Source: Lutjanus erythropterus
Lineage: Eukaryota > Chordata > Actinopteri > Lutjaniformes > Lutjanidae
Direction of reading: 5' to 3'
Length of the DNA stretch: 64,000 nt
Assembly: GCA_020091685.1 (NCBI GenBank)
Contig: CM034601.1
Span: 3,534,920 to 3,598,919, forward strand
Positions 26,401 to 33,651 of this stretch are shown one piece after another. The stretch's first letter is position 1; each line of letters opens with the position of its first letter. Position numbers and translations under genes: made by a program. The notes under the pieces were generated by a model. It worked only from the letters and a program-made list of their open reading frames with translations, was not told the origin of the DNA and did not search any database.

Positions 26401-29284
26401 TCTACAGCTCATAACTCCAAAACTCAGCAACTCCCTCCAAAACAACCTTGATGGATAAATAGCACTCAAGGTAAGAGAAAAAGCATTCATCTTTTGGACT
26501 TTGGATGAACTATCTCTTTAAAGTGAGAAACATGCAAAGAAATTGCATGAATGGTAAAAACAGAAATGTCAAATGTCGTGCTGGTTAAACATCTCAGTGC
26601 AAAGCCCATTTTCTGTCGTCACAACAGAGATGTGACATTTGAGATAGAATTTAGGGATCAAGTGTGCTTGCCAAGCGGCACTCTCACACGTCTGCAAGAG
26701 GATCTGTAAATCCAAGGGATATGATCTACCAGAGTTAGAGCCCTGAACTTAGCAAGGCACCCACGCCACTTCTTCACCGCTGACATCACTCCAAGCACAG
26801 TTGCGATCCTTCACTAAAACTGTAAAATACAGCCTGGCATCTTGCAGCCTCGAGGGTCACAAGTTAAAAGCTCTTTTAAACCACTTTAAATAGGTCTAAT
26901 ATTCTGCTTTAAGGCAACCGTGTGGCTCAGAGCTTAGAGAGGGAGCTTCTGTTGAAAATGTTTGAGGTTACACTCGTCAAGGCTGCAGGCAAAATCTCAG
27001 CGTGGAAAGTGAATGATTATTATTATTTGAATTATCTTGGAGTCCTTGAGTACAGCATTTAAACCTAAATCACTCTGAGGCGGTTGTGGATAGAAATGGA
27101 TTGGAACTGCACTCTAGGTAGAACTGTGATATGAGTGTGCGGAAATCAAAGAAGAGTCAGCCGAACCTGGATCAGAGGAGAATGATCCGACACAAAAGGT
27201 TGTTTTCTTTGATTTCTTGCATGCTACAAGGTGTTTGGATGCCAAAGTTGCACTAGACCTCTTTGCAACAAGAAATCTTCAAAAGGCAGCGAGACGTAAA
27301 TGAAAAGTTCAAACATAAAAATGCAGAAATCCTGGAAGCCAAGACAGGTAAACTGCTCACAACGTCATATATCAAACAAGTGAGAGGAGTTGGAAAAGAT
27401 CTGATGCCTTGAGTTTTTTTTTTCTACATGGAGCGCTAATTCACTTCTGGGCAGGATAGTGTTTGGATGTCCGACTTAAAGGTACCACACGGAAAGTCCC
27501 GTTGGTATGAACAAACGAAATGTGATATAAGACTGAACATGATTGACCAGCATCATGTTGGTAGATAAGGTAAGGTCAGGCTGATGATTGTGCTCGATGC
27601 TGATTGACATTAGCAGACTCCTTTTCTAAGCTAACGTTAGCTTGTCTTGCGGACTGTAGGGGAGCTGAAGAGAGGCAAGGGACTCCGGGGTGCACATAAA
27701 CATCACATCCTTTGGATTTTCACAGAAAAAGTGCTATGTTCTGTTGCAAAATGCAAAATACAGCAATATCGTACTATAAAAAGATTGTATTCTAACAAAT
27801 ATACACACAGAAACAACGCAGGAAGGGGCAGGGATACTACATCGACAAAAACTCTGATGTGTGCACCATATTACACGGAAGCTCCGACATCTGAACAAGA
27901 CAGCAGCCGTTTATCGCTTTACACAAAATCAATCGCAGCTGATCACACTATCCCTCCTTCTGTTCTTACTCGTCAAAATAAAAGCCCCAGACTGTGTCAC
28001 TGCACCATAAGCTACTTGATCGTGCAATGCTAATGCGAGTGGTTGCTCTCAGACAAGGTTTTGTTTTTTTTGCAGGTTTATCAAAATGTCAAAATTATTG
28101 TACATTTGTTCTTTTTTGGAACTACTGCACAGCTGTTAAAATTATGGTACAAATATAATAATTAGCATACATCTGGCAACACTGACTCTGGATAAAGTGA
28201 GCACTTTTTTTTTCTTATAGCGGCAACATCATGAATAATTGATGAGCACAAAACATTGTTCATCCAATCATAGCAAACAAATGTTCTTGATGTCGTAAAA
28301 TAGTTCATTTGATCCCCTCCTCTGTTGTTAATTTCAAATATACAAAGTCCCTGTAGTGAGGAGATGTGAACGTTTATTTTGTTGTATTATTTTTAATTGA
28401 ATAACCGTAATTAGTATGAATGTAATTATGCACTAGAATGTCATTTTGCTCACATCAACAGGTATACATTTCTTTATTAATACCACAGAAAAATAACATG
28501 ATTTTCCTGCAGGACTGGAGAAGACACCGAATCACTGGAAGTTTTTTATTGTGCGGGGATGAATGGTGAGAAATCCACACAGGGCTCTGGTGTACAGTTC
28601 TTGCTCAACTGTGTGCTGGCTAATGCAGCCTCAGGGCCCTTTTTCCACCATATTAGCTCTGGTTCTGTTCAAGATTCTCGTAACTTTGGTGCTATCTGAC
28701 AAACCCGCCGGTGTTTCCACCAATTTTGAGTGGAACCATTGTTATCAAGGATGTCATCAGAGGACCTCACACAATGCACAAGGAGTGAATATGCTGAATG
28801 TGGCACCCCTACACTGGTTCCCAAAGGAGAACCTGTTATTTCTTGGTTCCTGGGAACCAACTTTTCAGGTTTGAAACGGCTTGAAATTAGAACTGGAACA
28901 GGACTGGTTCCACGTCAGTTAAAAAAGGACTATTAGTGACATCGGTGAATGACATCAGAGCATTGATAGAAAACACTGAAAATGAGCCAACAACACAGAA
29001 ACGCTGATACACACCAAAAATGATGTCAGTAAGATGTGGACAAACAAAGCTCCAATGACCAAATTATACTGTTCTCAGAGAAACAAGATGAAAGTAACAT
29101 GACCCTAACATGTTTGACCTAATTACCACATGACTTATGAGTCCAGTGAGGAACAAAACACTCCACACCTGTCAGAAACAACAATAAACTTCATACTTTG
29201 CCCCTGTTTGGTCACCAGCGTCGACCGCCACATTCAGGGGCGTTTACTTAAGCGATTGTATCTGCCAGGCTCCCGTTCCAGCAT
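5255..29284 (-). CDS. dlc1: DLC1-type Rho GTPase-activating protein (SAM-RhoGAP, START expected), 12 exons, partial at 3' end
   Basis: Twelve minus-strand exons join in one open frame of 871 codons plus 2 nt. DLC1 family proteins bind focal adhesions and switch off RhoA/Cdc42 by stimulating GTP hydrolysis. In order I see a SAM domain (about residues 14-75, IEAKEACDWLRAAGFPQY), a serine-rich middle (STVSTPSPVTR, HKPGTF, VNWRTGSFHG), the SIYDNVP tensin-binding motif, an LD-type motif (LDSVLERISDLQ), then a RhoGAP domain with arginine finger (GLFRKSGVKSRI), QYFRDLPEP and the conserved Asn in MTPTNIAVCLAPSLF. DLC1 is favoured over STARD13 and STARD8 by SPCPSSP..IHLEV, NDALDSLCRRL and FHLNTLKR, recalled from the human family. 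The rest of the GAP fold and the START domain are missing and should lie beyond the left edge. Human short DLC1 is about 1091 residues. Assignment to this paralogue, rather than a teleost duplicate, is inference. Confidence 0.85.
5640..6010. repeat. GCTAATGCTAGCATG-rich interspersed repeat in intron 11
   Basis: The words GAGCATGCTAATGCTAGCATG-like at 5675-5697 and TTTAGCATGCTAACAAGCATGCTA at 5957-5981 flank unremarkable sequence. This lexicon is typical of an abundant fish interspersed repeat. Boundaries are uncertain. Confidence 0.35.
6232..6430 (-). CDS. dlc1: Exon 11: RhoGAP core with arginine finger
   Basis: This phase 0 exon starts after CTCTCTCAG and ends at CAAT|GTGAGC. It opens VGLFRKSGVKSRIQYL; the Arg in GLFRKSG is the catalytic arginine finger that completes the GTPase active site. 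It continues with DSQSAFDVADMVKQYFRD, LPEPIFTSKL and ESFLHIYQ. All catalytic landmarks visible in this exon are intact, so the GAP should be active if the protein is made. Confidence 0.98.
6634..6793 (-). CDS. dlc1: Exon 10: start of RhoGAP domain
   Basis: The exon runs from TCCTGCAG|GACTG to GACCAG|GTAATG (160 nt). It encodes (W)TVPKPLRKTKVTEMKGRR then VFGVPLLLSVQQTGEPLPPS and ALLYLRTECLDQ. VFGVPL..VQxTGxPLP.sI..AL.YLR..CLDQ is the RhoGAP entry signature of this family. The basic PKPLRKTK segment replaces VPKFMKRIK of human DLC1, a membrane-proximal polybasic patch. Confidence 0.96.
10116..10210 (+). mobile_element. hAT-type transposon left end fragment
   Basis: ACTGGTTCTCAACCTAGGGT followed by GGGCCCCCCTCAGGGGTGGC matches the usual CAGTGGTTCTCAACC..GGG..CCCC terminus of nonautonomous hAT elements. 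Reverse-orientation relatives end at 49410. Confidence 0.55.
10423..10538. mobile_element. Short hairpin MITE
   Basis: GATAATCTACAGTGAGCAGG and TCATTATTG at the left are repeated in reverse complement at the right as TAATGAGCCGCTCACTGTAC then ATTATCC. A second copy with the same TCATTATTGTGAAATAAACC core is at 37919. Confidence 0.65.
11513..11689 (-). CDS. dlc1: Exon 9: linker ahead of RhoGAP domain
   Basis: The exon runs from TCTCCAG|CAGAGTG to AACTG|GTAAGA. It encodes SRVSQQLHWSSEQSLPSL, then NQSVSQFLLLQKLALLKLTA and LMDKYSPSSKQGWNW. This aligns with human DLC1 QMNLLQKYSLLKLTALLEKY and SNKHGFSW, the helix-rich lead-in to the GAP domain. The acceptor is a tandem CAGCAG, so an isoform lacking the first Ser is possible. 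Confidence 0.95.
12240..12312 (+). repeat. SINE tail-like fragment
   Basis: GTGTGTGTGAATGGGTGAAT then ACTTTGTAGAAAGGCGCTTT resembles the 3' body of tRNA-derived fish SINEs, where GTGAATGGGTGAAT precedes AAAGCGCTTTG. No head is attached. Confidence 0.4.
13214..13584 (-). CDS. dlc1: Exon 8: LD-type motif, polyserine run and acidic tract
   Basis: The exon follows TTCTCTCAG and ends CAGGAGCAG|GTGAAG (371 nt). It encodes VSRLLAGEDVF then SALDSVLERISDLQQLV, equivalent to the DLC1 LD motif (LDDILYHVKGMQ) that binds talin and FAK. A run of more than ten serines follows, then SPCPSSPSHIHLEV, a strong DLC1 match, and a run of six Glu. The usual RRDSGVGASLTR block near the end is not visible; ERSPQPRS stands in its place. 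The exon keeps phase with its neighbours. Confidence 0.93.
14160..14990. repeat. Composite interspersed repeat tract
   Basis: The tract contains GCTAACTTAGCT-type words, GTGCATATTTAGTGGGCTAC, and GTGGGCTTTTAGGGAGG followed by CCTTAAAGAGACAGG, sequence I recognise as common in teleost interspersed repeats. The segment CTGCAAACAAGGTCAGTTAT (14308-14340) recurs at 34450-34480 as CTGCAAATAAGGTCAATTAT. Exact element borders are not resolved. Confidence 0.45.
16888..16945 (+). repeat. tRNA-derived SINE head fragment
   Basis: GTAGCTTAGTTGGTAGAGCT then TGCACCCCATGTACTGAG resembles an RNA polymerase III A box of a tRNA-like SINE head (GTAGCTCAGTTGGTAGAGC). No B box (GGTTCGA) follows, so it is a truncated copy and not a tRNA gene. 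Confidence 0.55.
17077..17475 (-). CDS. dlc1: Exon 7: HKPGTF block, VNWRTGSFHG and tensin-binding SIYDNVP motif
   Basis: This phase 0 exon of 133 codons runs from CTCTCAG|GAC to GAG|GTGAGT. It encodes five consecutive Asn, then ESLVFQIPDGHKPGTFPTSL, NTSVNWRTGSFHGYRGR, a Ser-rich stretch, RLSIYDNVPDDQQ and GSVSDAERTSEESE. In DLC1, SIYDNVP is the segment bound by tensin SH2 domains and is needed for focal-adhesion targeting (family knowledge). Other frames across this exon give longer ORFs, which are shadows. Confidence 0.95.
17581..17794 (-). CDS. dlc1: Exon 6: serine-rich central region
   Basis: The exon starts inside CTCCAG|TCTGCAG and ends at GAG|GTCTGT (214 nt). The first base completes AGT (Ser) from exon 5. 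A second AG four codons' worth of bases nearby (CTGCAG, 17788-17787) is out of phase and therefore rejected as acceptor. The protein has SSSSNSHSETSS followed by TVSTPSPVTRVRSNCKR, close to human DLC1 SETSSAVSTPSPVTRTRS. The tail is Asn-rich (RNNQNHTGTE). Confidence 0.9.
18180..18700. repeat. Interspersed repeat related to 60.5-60.76 kb foldback
   Basis: GAGGCTGTGTTCAGTCCCAG at about 18513 matches, in opposite orientation, CAGGACTGAACGCAGCCTCC at about 60531. GCTGCACGGCTAAC and TTTAGCAACAACTT are also shared with the 14.65-14.78 kb repeat. It lies in intron 5. Boundaries are approximate. Confidence 0.5.
19188..19813 (-). CDS. dlc1: Exon 5: acidic CAISPNWTY block and serine-rich central region
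   Basis: The exon opens at GGAGACGAC after CTTCCAG and runs 626 nt to AAG|GTTAGG. It encodes GDDCDEEDFCAISPNWTY then RRTRRWRRLD, matching the family block DSDEDEpCAISgKWTFqR..RWSRL. Further on come SSCDVSDHHDICSIHSSSS, a Ser/Thr-rich stretch, RKCTSLLKKMEKLRLRG and HVISGPVLVQEEERL. The last two match family RSLLKRMESLKLK and LIISGPILQE segments. The Ser/Thr-rich middle is expected to be disordered and to carry phosphorylation sites. High-GC third positions distinguish it from the surrounding AT-rich intron. Two bases of a split Ser codon remain at the end. Confidence 0.95.
19814..21404. other. Intron 4 of the DLC1-type gene
   Basis: No additional exon is seen. A repeat segment at 20443-20520 (CCACCAAACTCCATTGGC, AAAAACAGTAATTCT) belongs to the foldback family of 4048-4784. 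The segment 20640-21060 is AT-rich with many GATAA/TTATC words. Confidence 0.55.
21405..21468 (-). CDS. dlc1: Exon 4: end of SAM domain and basic linker
   Basis: Sixty-four bases between TCTTTCAG and GTGAGT encode (R)RLSTLNKCVEMRLEPRRSKRR. RRLxTLNKC.xM is the conserved end of the family SAM region. The basic RRSKRR run leads directly into the acidic DDCDEEDF of exon 5, as in relatives where a basic patch precedes a DDSDEDE stretch. The exon ends at a codon boundary. Confidence 0.92.
22448..22529 (-). CDS. dlc1: Exon 3: second half of SAM domain
   Basis: The exon starts after GTGTCAG and ends before GTAACA. It encodes (D)CRFPVDIERAKRDHHF then LDNDALDSLC and two bases of an Arg codon. The pattern FPxDI..K.xHxFLDxDA..LCRRL is the family SAM signature. 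DA after the FLD motif resembles DLC1 (DRDAIEALCRRL) more than STARD13 (EKDLVEPLCRRL). The frame is offset from exon 2's intron read-through ORF, which is why it is not visible as one long ORF. Confidence 0.93.
22652..22723 (-). CDS. dlc1: Exon 2: first half of SAM domain
   Basis: A pyrimidine-rich tract and TTTGCAG acceptor precede 72 nt encoding (K/E)IEAKEACDWLRAAGFPQY..LFK, and the exon ends before GTAAAT. The peptide is nearly identical to the start of the SAM domain in DLC1 and STARD13. The exon begins with two bases of a split codon and ends with one base (G) of an Asp codon completed in exon 3. An ORF starting upstream at 22760 is only intron read-through. Confidence 0.93.
25340..26521. 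mobile_element. TTAA-flanked foldback DNA element, 1.18 kb
   Basis: TTAAAGGGACAGTTCACC opens the element, and GGATGAACTATCTCTTTAA closes it. Reading the right arm on the other strand gives a matching inner order: GTGCTATTTATCCATCAAGG, then GAGTTTTGGAGTTAT. The left arm has CTGCTATTTATCCATCTAGA then GAGTTTTTGAGATAT. TTAA sits at both ends, as in piggyBac-type target duplications. No transposase is present, so it is nonautonomous. Confidence 0.7.
28630..28930. repeat. Interspersed repeat, CCCTTTTTCCACCA type
   Basis: CCCTTTTTCCACCATATTAG, then GGTGTTTCCACCAATTT and repeated GGTTCC/GGAACC words (28814-28912) resemble an abundant fish DNA-transposon remnant. ORFs through it on both strands are not conserved proteins that I know. 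Confidence 0.4.
29248..29284 (-). CDS. dlc1: Putative coding exon 1 (alternative short-isoform N-terminus)
   Basis: ATG at 29284-29282 opens MLEREPGRYNRL, followed by one base (A) and a GTAAAC donor at 29247. The leftover base joins the AG that starts the SAM exon, giving K then IEAKEACDW in frame. The human short DLC1 isoform likewise has about a dozen unique residues before IEAKEACDW. No in-frame ATG lies upstream in the open stretch back to 29557, and the start has G at -3. The sequence above it is CpG-rich, as expected of a promoter. The phase match alone could be chance (1 in 3), so this exon needs transcript support. Confidence 0.5.
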
Positions 29285-29560
29285 GACCACAGCGGGCAAT
29301 GGCTTCTTCCCTTTCCACGTGATTCCGTCTCTGAGGAAGTCGTGATTTGGCCCCTCTGGGCTCTGATAAGAGATTTGAGATGTGTGATTAGAGCAGCTCC
29401 GCCCTGCTCCGCGCCAGGAAGCCGGACAGCGTGTGTCTGGATGCTGAGAGGAACTGCGGACGGTGGGGTTACGTGCTCGGCGGACCGTTTGTGTTCGAGT
29501 GTTTATGCTTGTCTGGACAACAAAGCTTTGACCTGAAGTAACAGAACTTCTGCTCACCGG
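29285..29560 (-). promoter_or_regulatory. dlc1: Candidate 5'UTR / CpG-rich promoter area upstream of exon 1
   Basis: The stretch around 29395-29510 is clearly richer in CpG than the flanks, with CGCGCC, GCGGAC and CGGCGGACCG among others. It sits directly upstream, in transcription sense, of the putative first exon. I see no convincing TATA box. Promoter identity is inferred from position and composition only. Confidence 0.35.
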
Positions 29561-29929
29561 GAATTAACGTAATTAAGGGTTTAAAATCTCTCTGTCAGGG
29601 CAATCACTACAGATTACCTCAGGAGAAAAATACAGCTACATTTTTAACAGTGAGCAACTGTGATTTTTCTGCCTCCTTTTCACCATAATTTTTTCATGTG
29701 TTCATGACCTCGATGAGCTTCACAGACCAAAAGCTCTCAGTTTCATAATAAAATACTCACATAGCAATAATTCTGGGAAATACACATTCGTCTTTATGTT
29801 GAGAGAAAGATGAAAAGATTGATACAGGAGTAACATAACTTAACATTCTATTAGTCGTCCTATACGTTCATCCTTATCACTTGCAATGTCGTGACAACTG
29901 TCACAAAAAATACTACAATCTGTGGGTAA

Positions 29930-31239
29930 CAAAAGACAGTGAAAGTGGTGGATGAGGTGAGGTTCACCACTTTGTTAAAAAAAAAACACCAGTCCAACAG
30001 TTTAAGAAGTTAAGGGGATTCAGGGATTTCACCATCCACAATCCATAATATCATTAAAACATTCAGAGAATACACCTCCAAGCAATTAGATATTCTAGCT
30101 TTGACTTCCTTACTGGCAAAACACTGTCTTCTTCTCCACTGGTAGTCCACTAAAGCTCCTTCAAGCACTCAGTGGCTCAGAGATGTCATGTCCTTTCTAA
30201 ACCTAGAGAAGATTAAATATTCACTGAGAGGCAATTCGGAAAAGTTCTACAAGTTCTCAGTCTGTCTCCTGTCTTTTTTTCTCTCTTCCTATTTATTTTT
30301 ATTACTATTATTTTGTTTGTTTGCTTTGTTCTTGTGCGTTTGGCCCTTTAGTAAAATGGGAAATGTGGCTTGTTTTTCTTTGATGTGCTTTGATGATACT
30401 ATTGTGGTTTCTGCTTTAACTGTGGTTCTCAGTGTGCAACTGAAATTGCTTTCTCTCATGTGCTGTATTTCTTAATAAAAAAAAGATTCAGAGAAATCTC
30501 TGGATGTGAGGGGCCTGCGACCTTTCACCCCTCAGGCAGAGCTGCATTAAAAACCGTCATGATTGTATAAAAGATGTTACTACATCGGCTCCAGATCACT
30601 TTACAAAACTTTTGTCTGTCAACACAGTTTGTTGCTGCATCTACAGATGCAAGTTGAGACTCGAAGAGAAAGACGTATATCAACAATGTACAGAAAAGAT
30701 GCAGATTCCTCTGGAACTCTGAGACACAATAGTAGATGTTGTGTGCTCTGGGCTAAAGAAGACCATCCAGATTGTTACCAACACTAACTTTAAAAGCCAG
30801 CATTTGAGATGTTATGGGGTGTGTTAGTGCCCATGGCATGGCCAACTGTCTCATCTGTGAAAGCCACATTAAAGCTGAAAGGCACAAACAGGATTTGGGG
30901 CAACATATGCTGCCATCTAGATGTCTTTTTCAGAGACGTCACTGCTTACTTCATCATGACAATGGCAAGACACATTCTGCACATGTCACAACAGCATAAT
31001 GTTGTAGTGAAAGAGTTCAGGTACTAGACTGACCTGCCTGGGGTCCAGACCTGTCTCCCACTGAAAATATGTGATGCACTATGAAGCACAAAATATGACA
31101 AGACACTCAAAACTTCAACAACCGGTGTTCTCAGTTTCCAAACACTGACTGTGTGTTGTTGAACTGAATAGGTGATGCTGAACATGTTGCAAACTCTGCA
31201 TGAGCATCCCAACTTACATTGAATTGGGGTAGTACACAA
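29930..31239 (+). pseudogene. Decayed Tc1/mariner-type transposon with broken transposase, split by an L1 insertion
   Basis: The left part (CACCAGTCCAACAGTTTAAG, GGGATTTCACCATCCACAAT) is the helix-turn-helix-coding region of a Tc1-like element familiar in fish. After a foreign insert, the rest continues at 30496. Pieces of a DDE transposase are readable between 30560 and 31080: AERHKQDLGQHMLPS and HHDNGKTHSAHVT (the usual form is QQDNAKPHSARVT), then DLPGVQTCLPLK in a shifted frame. Frameshifts and substitutions destroy the ORF, including the first D of the HHDNGKTH block's context. The right end has AATTGGGGTAGTACA, the usual 3' terminus. It cannot move by itself. Confidence 0.8.
30071..30485 (+). 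mobile_element. 5'-truncated L1-type LINE inserted in the Tc1-like element
   Basis: The insert is bounded by perfect 10-bp direct repeats ATTCAGAGAA at 30061-30070 and 30486-30495, and ends in an A-rich tail (TTCTTAATAAAAAAAAG). Near its start, the reading MSFLNLEKIKYSLRG then EKFYKF resembles the end of L1 ORF2 proteins. The rest is a T-rich 3'UTR. Target duplication, poly-A and 5' truncation together are diagnostic of target-primed reverse transcription. Confidence 0.8.
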
Positions 31240-32344
31240 ATCTGTTGGTTACATCTCATGACTATTTCACAAACTGCCATGATAAATCAAAGTGTAAAAA
31301 CACCAATTTTCCATTTTACAGGGGTTATGTGCAGGACTATTTCTCAGATGGTTTCAGCTGATCCTTTTACCGCCTCTCACCTTCAAACGCTAATGCTTGA
31401 CATGCAGACAAGAGAGTGGTATCGATTCTCTCATCTGAGTCTTTGTAAGAAGCAGAATGAGCGTATTTCCCAAAAAATCAAACTACTCCTTCAAGTGGAA
31501 GTGAACGAGAGGCAAGTCAACTTGTTGCACGCTATATGATGCAGTCTAATCCTGCATTACATAACGTGCCTGCAATCAGAGTTGTCTTGGAGGTCCCCGT
31601 GGATAGCTGGACGACTTTTACTCCTTTAATGGAAGGAGAAATTCCCTCTAAACTTTAAGATGTGGATTAAAGCTCTTATGCATCATTTGGCATTGGAATC
31701 TATTGTTTTTTGCAGTTTCCCCCCCTTTCTCTTTTTCTTTTTGTTTGTGTCTCATCTATGATTTCTGTCACATTGAACACATGTATGTATGATTATTAAA
31801 TGGCACACTAATACTTTTACAGGGATGGTGTCTGTCTCACTGTATCTGTGATTTATTGCATTTTGTATGGCTTTAAATATCAATAAAAGGTCTGTCTGCA
31901 ATCTGACCATCTGCATCGCATCAAATCTGCAAAAGACCAAAGCCAAACAAGCTCAGTTCTCCTCTCATGTAACACGCTCACATATTTTGGAGCAGCTCTT
32001 TTCCTTCAAAGTCCAACATTTAACTGATGTTTGAGGACTCTGACACCACTTTTACGCCTCAGTAAACACCTGCGTAGCTGGTGGGGGGATAAAGTGCAAG
32101 TCGTTGCTCTGCTTGCAGTTCGGGGAGACGCTTCAGAGTGTCTCTCAGGACTTCAGCAGCGTGGTTGAAGATCAGAAGTATGTTAGCTGTCAAAACGGGC
32201 GAACGATGTTTCTACTCTTTCTATTCGCCGTTTCTCTGATGGTATTCCCCTGTCAGTCCAGTCGGCTCAGAGAAGAGAAGTTTAAGATGTCTGCGGTCAC
32301 AGAGGGCCGGAGGGGCAAATACTTAAAACTCTATTCTGTGACTC

Positions 32345-32386
<42 letters not shown>

Positions 32387-33072
32387 CACAACACATCAAT
32401 ATGTTGTTCCAGGACACACACTGTTCTGAGGAACCAGGGCTTAAGCCTCCAACATGAAAAAAAGCTGCACACAAACTTTTAGAAATAAGTTAATAAAAAT
32501 GCTGCTGTCTGTGTCCTGCAGATGTGTTATGAGCTCATAAAAAGACAAAGATCAATCTTGATGATGGATCCGTGAGCGATATACTGTAATAATCCTGCTG
32601 GAACGACAGAATTTATTTTGATTATACAGAGGAAAAGTGGCTTGGAGTTTTGGTTAAAGTAAATTAAAAAAAAAAAGTCAGCCTTCATGTAAATGATCTC
32701 ACAGTATAACCAGCTCAAACGAAAGTACAGTCAGTCAATTACTGTTGTGTAGGAAGGTTTAAATAATTGATGAAGGAAACGGTGAGCTGGAGACTGCAGA
32801 CACCAGCTTGGTCTCACCAAGTGGTGCAACTCATCAGTGTCTTAAGGCATTTCATGTGCTATCTCAACGCTTTTTTTTATTTTTGTGTCATTCAACAACA
32901 TTTATTCCGTACTGACTGATGCAGAGACAGGTGATGTCATATAAAGAGCAAGAAAGTCCACATGTAGAAGAGTGTGGGTGGATGGATGAATCAAAAGCAA
33001 ACACAGGACTTTAACCAGGGAGACCACTGTGAACTGATCCATGTGAAACCAACAGTCATTGCTGACGTAATT
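31240..33072. other. No gene identified; one TG microsatellite and one odd ORF
   Basis: A TG run occupies 32347-32385. A short ORF from ATG 32206 has a hydrophobic start and runs into the TG repeat; it is discussed among the findings. The remainder holds nothing I can name. Confidence 0.5.
32347..32385. repeat. TG microsatellite
   Basis: An uninterrupted run of about 19 TG units. Confidence 0.95.
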
Positions 33073-33651
33073 TTAAAGGACCAGTGTGTAGGATTTGGAT
33101 AGCAAGTTACAAACTGTTGATAATTGGCCAAGTTATGGAGTTTATTAGCGAACCAAAACCCTGACAGCCCGGAGTTAAGACCAGGAGGCAGAGCTGCAGT
33201 CCTGCACGCTTCTCTGCACTTCCATCAGAGCAGTTCCCAACCCGACAGACCCCACAGAGACTGCGTCTGCCGCCACAACCACTTTAAATAATTAAATCAA
33301 AAGCAAACAAAAGAGGAGTTACACATAAGGAGCTAATAAAAATGAACATTACATCAGATCTCTATCATCTAAAGCTACAGTAGTAAATTAATTTAATATC
33401 AGATCGTTATTTTGCACACATGAATATTATATGATGTTTTGTCACATTCTGACAATAGATCCCAAAACTTTTTATGTCAACCGTTGATTGTTTCTTGTTT
33501 ATATTTTATATATTGCTACTTTTTTTATTTCCTCTTCTTTGTGTTGTTAATATTTTTTTATATTTCCTCTCATTTATATTTCTACTACTATCTTATTATC
33601 ATATTGCGTTGTATCGTATCATATATTTTATCTTACACACTGGTCCTTTAA
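33073..33651. mobile_element. TTAA-flanked MITE, 579 bp
   Basis: TTAAAGGACCAGTGTGTAGG begins the element, and CTTACACACTGGTCCTTTAA ends it, a near-perfect terminal inverted repeat with TTAA at each tip. This is a well-known teleost MITE terminus. The interior is noncoding. A shorter relative is at 57351-57698. Confidence 0.85.

Larger units (their letters stand above)
22724..29247. other. Intron 1 of the DLC1-type gene (6.5 kb)
   Basis: Between the putative first exon and the SAM exon I find no further coding sequence. A 1.18-kb foldback element (25340-26521) and a repeat at 28630-28930 are listed separately. The segments 22761-25339 and 26522-28600 show no feature I can support beyond short AT-rich runs. 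Confidence 0.5.

Noticed and set aside
30809..31027. Functional transposase gene
   Set aside because: The Tc1-like coding region is frame-shifted and interrupted by an L1 insert.
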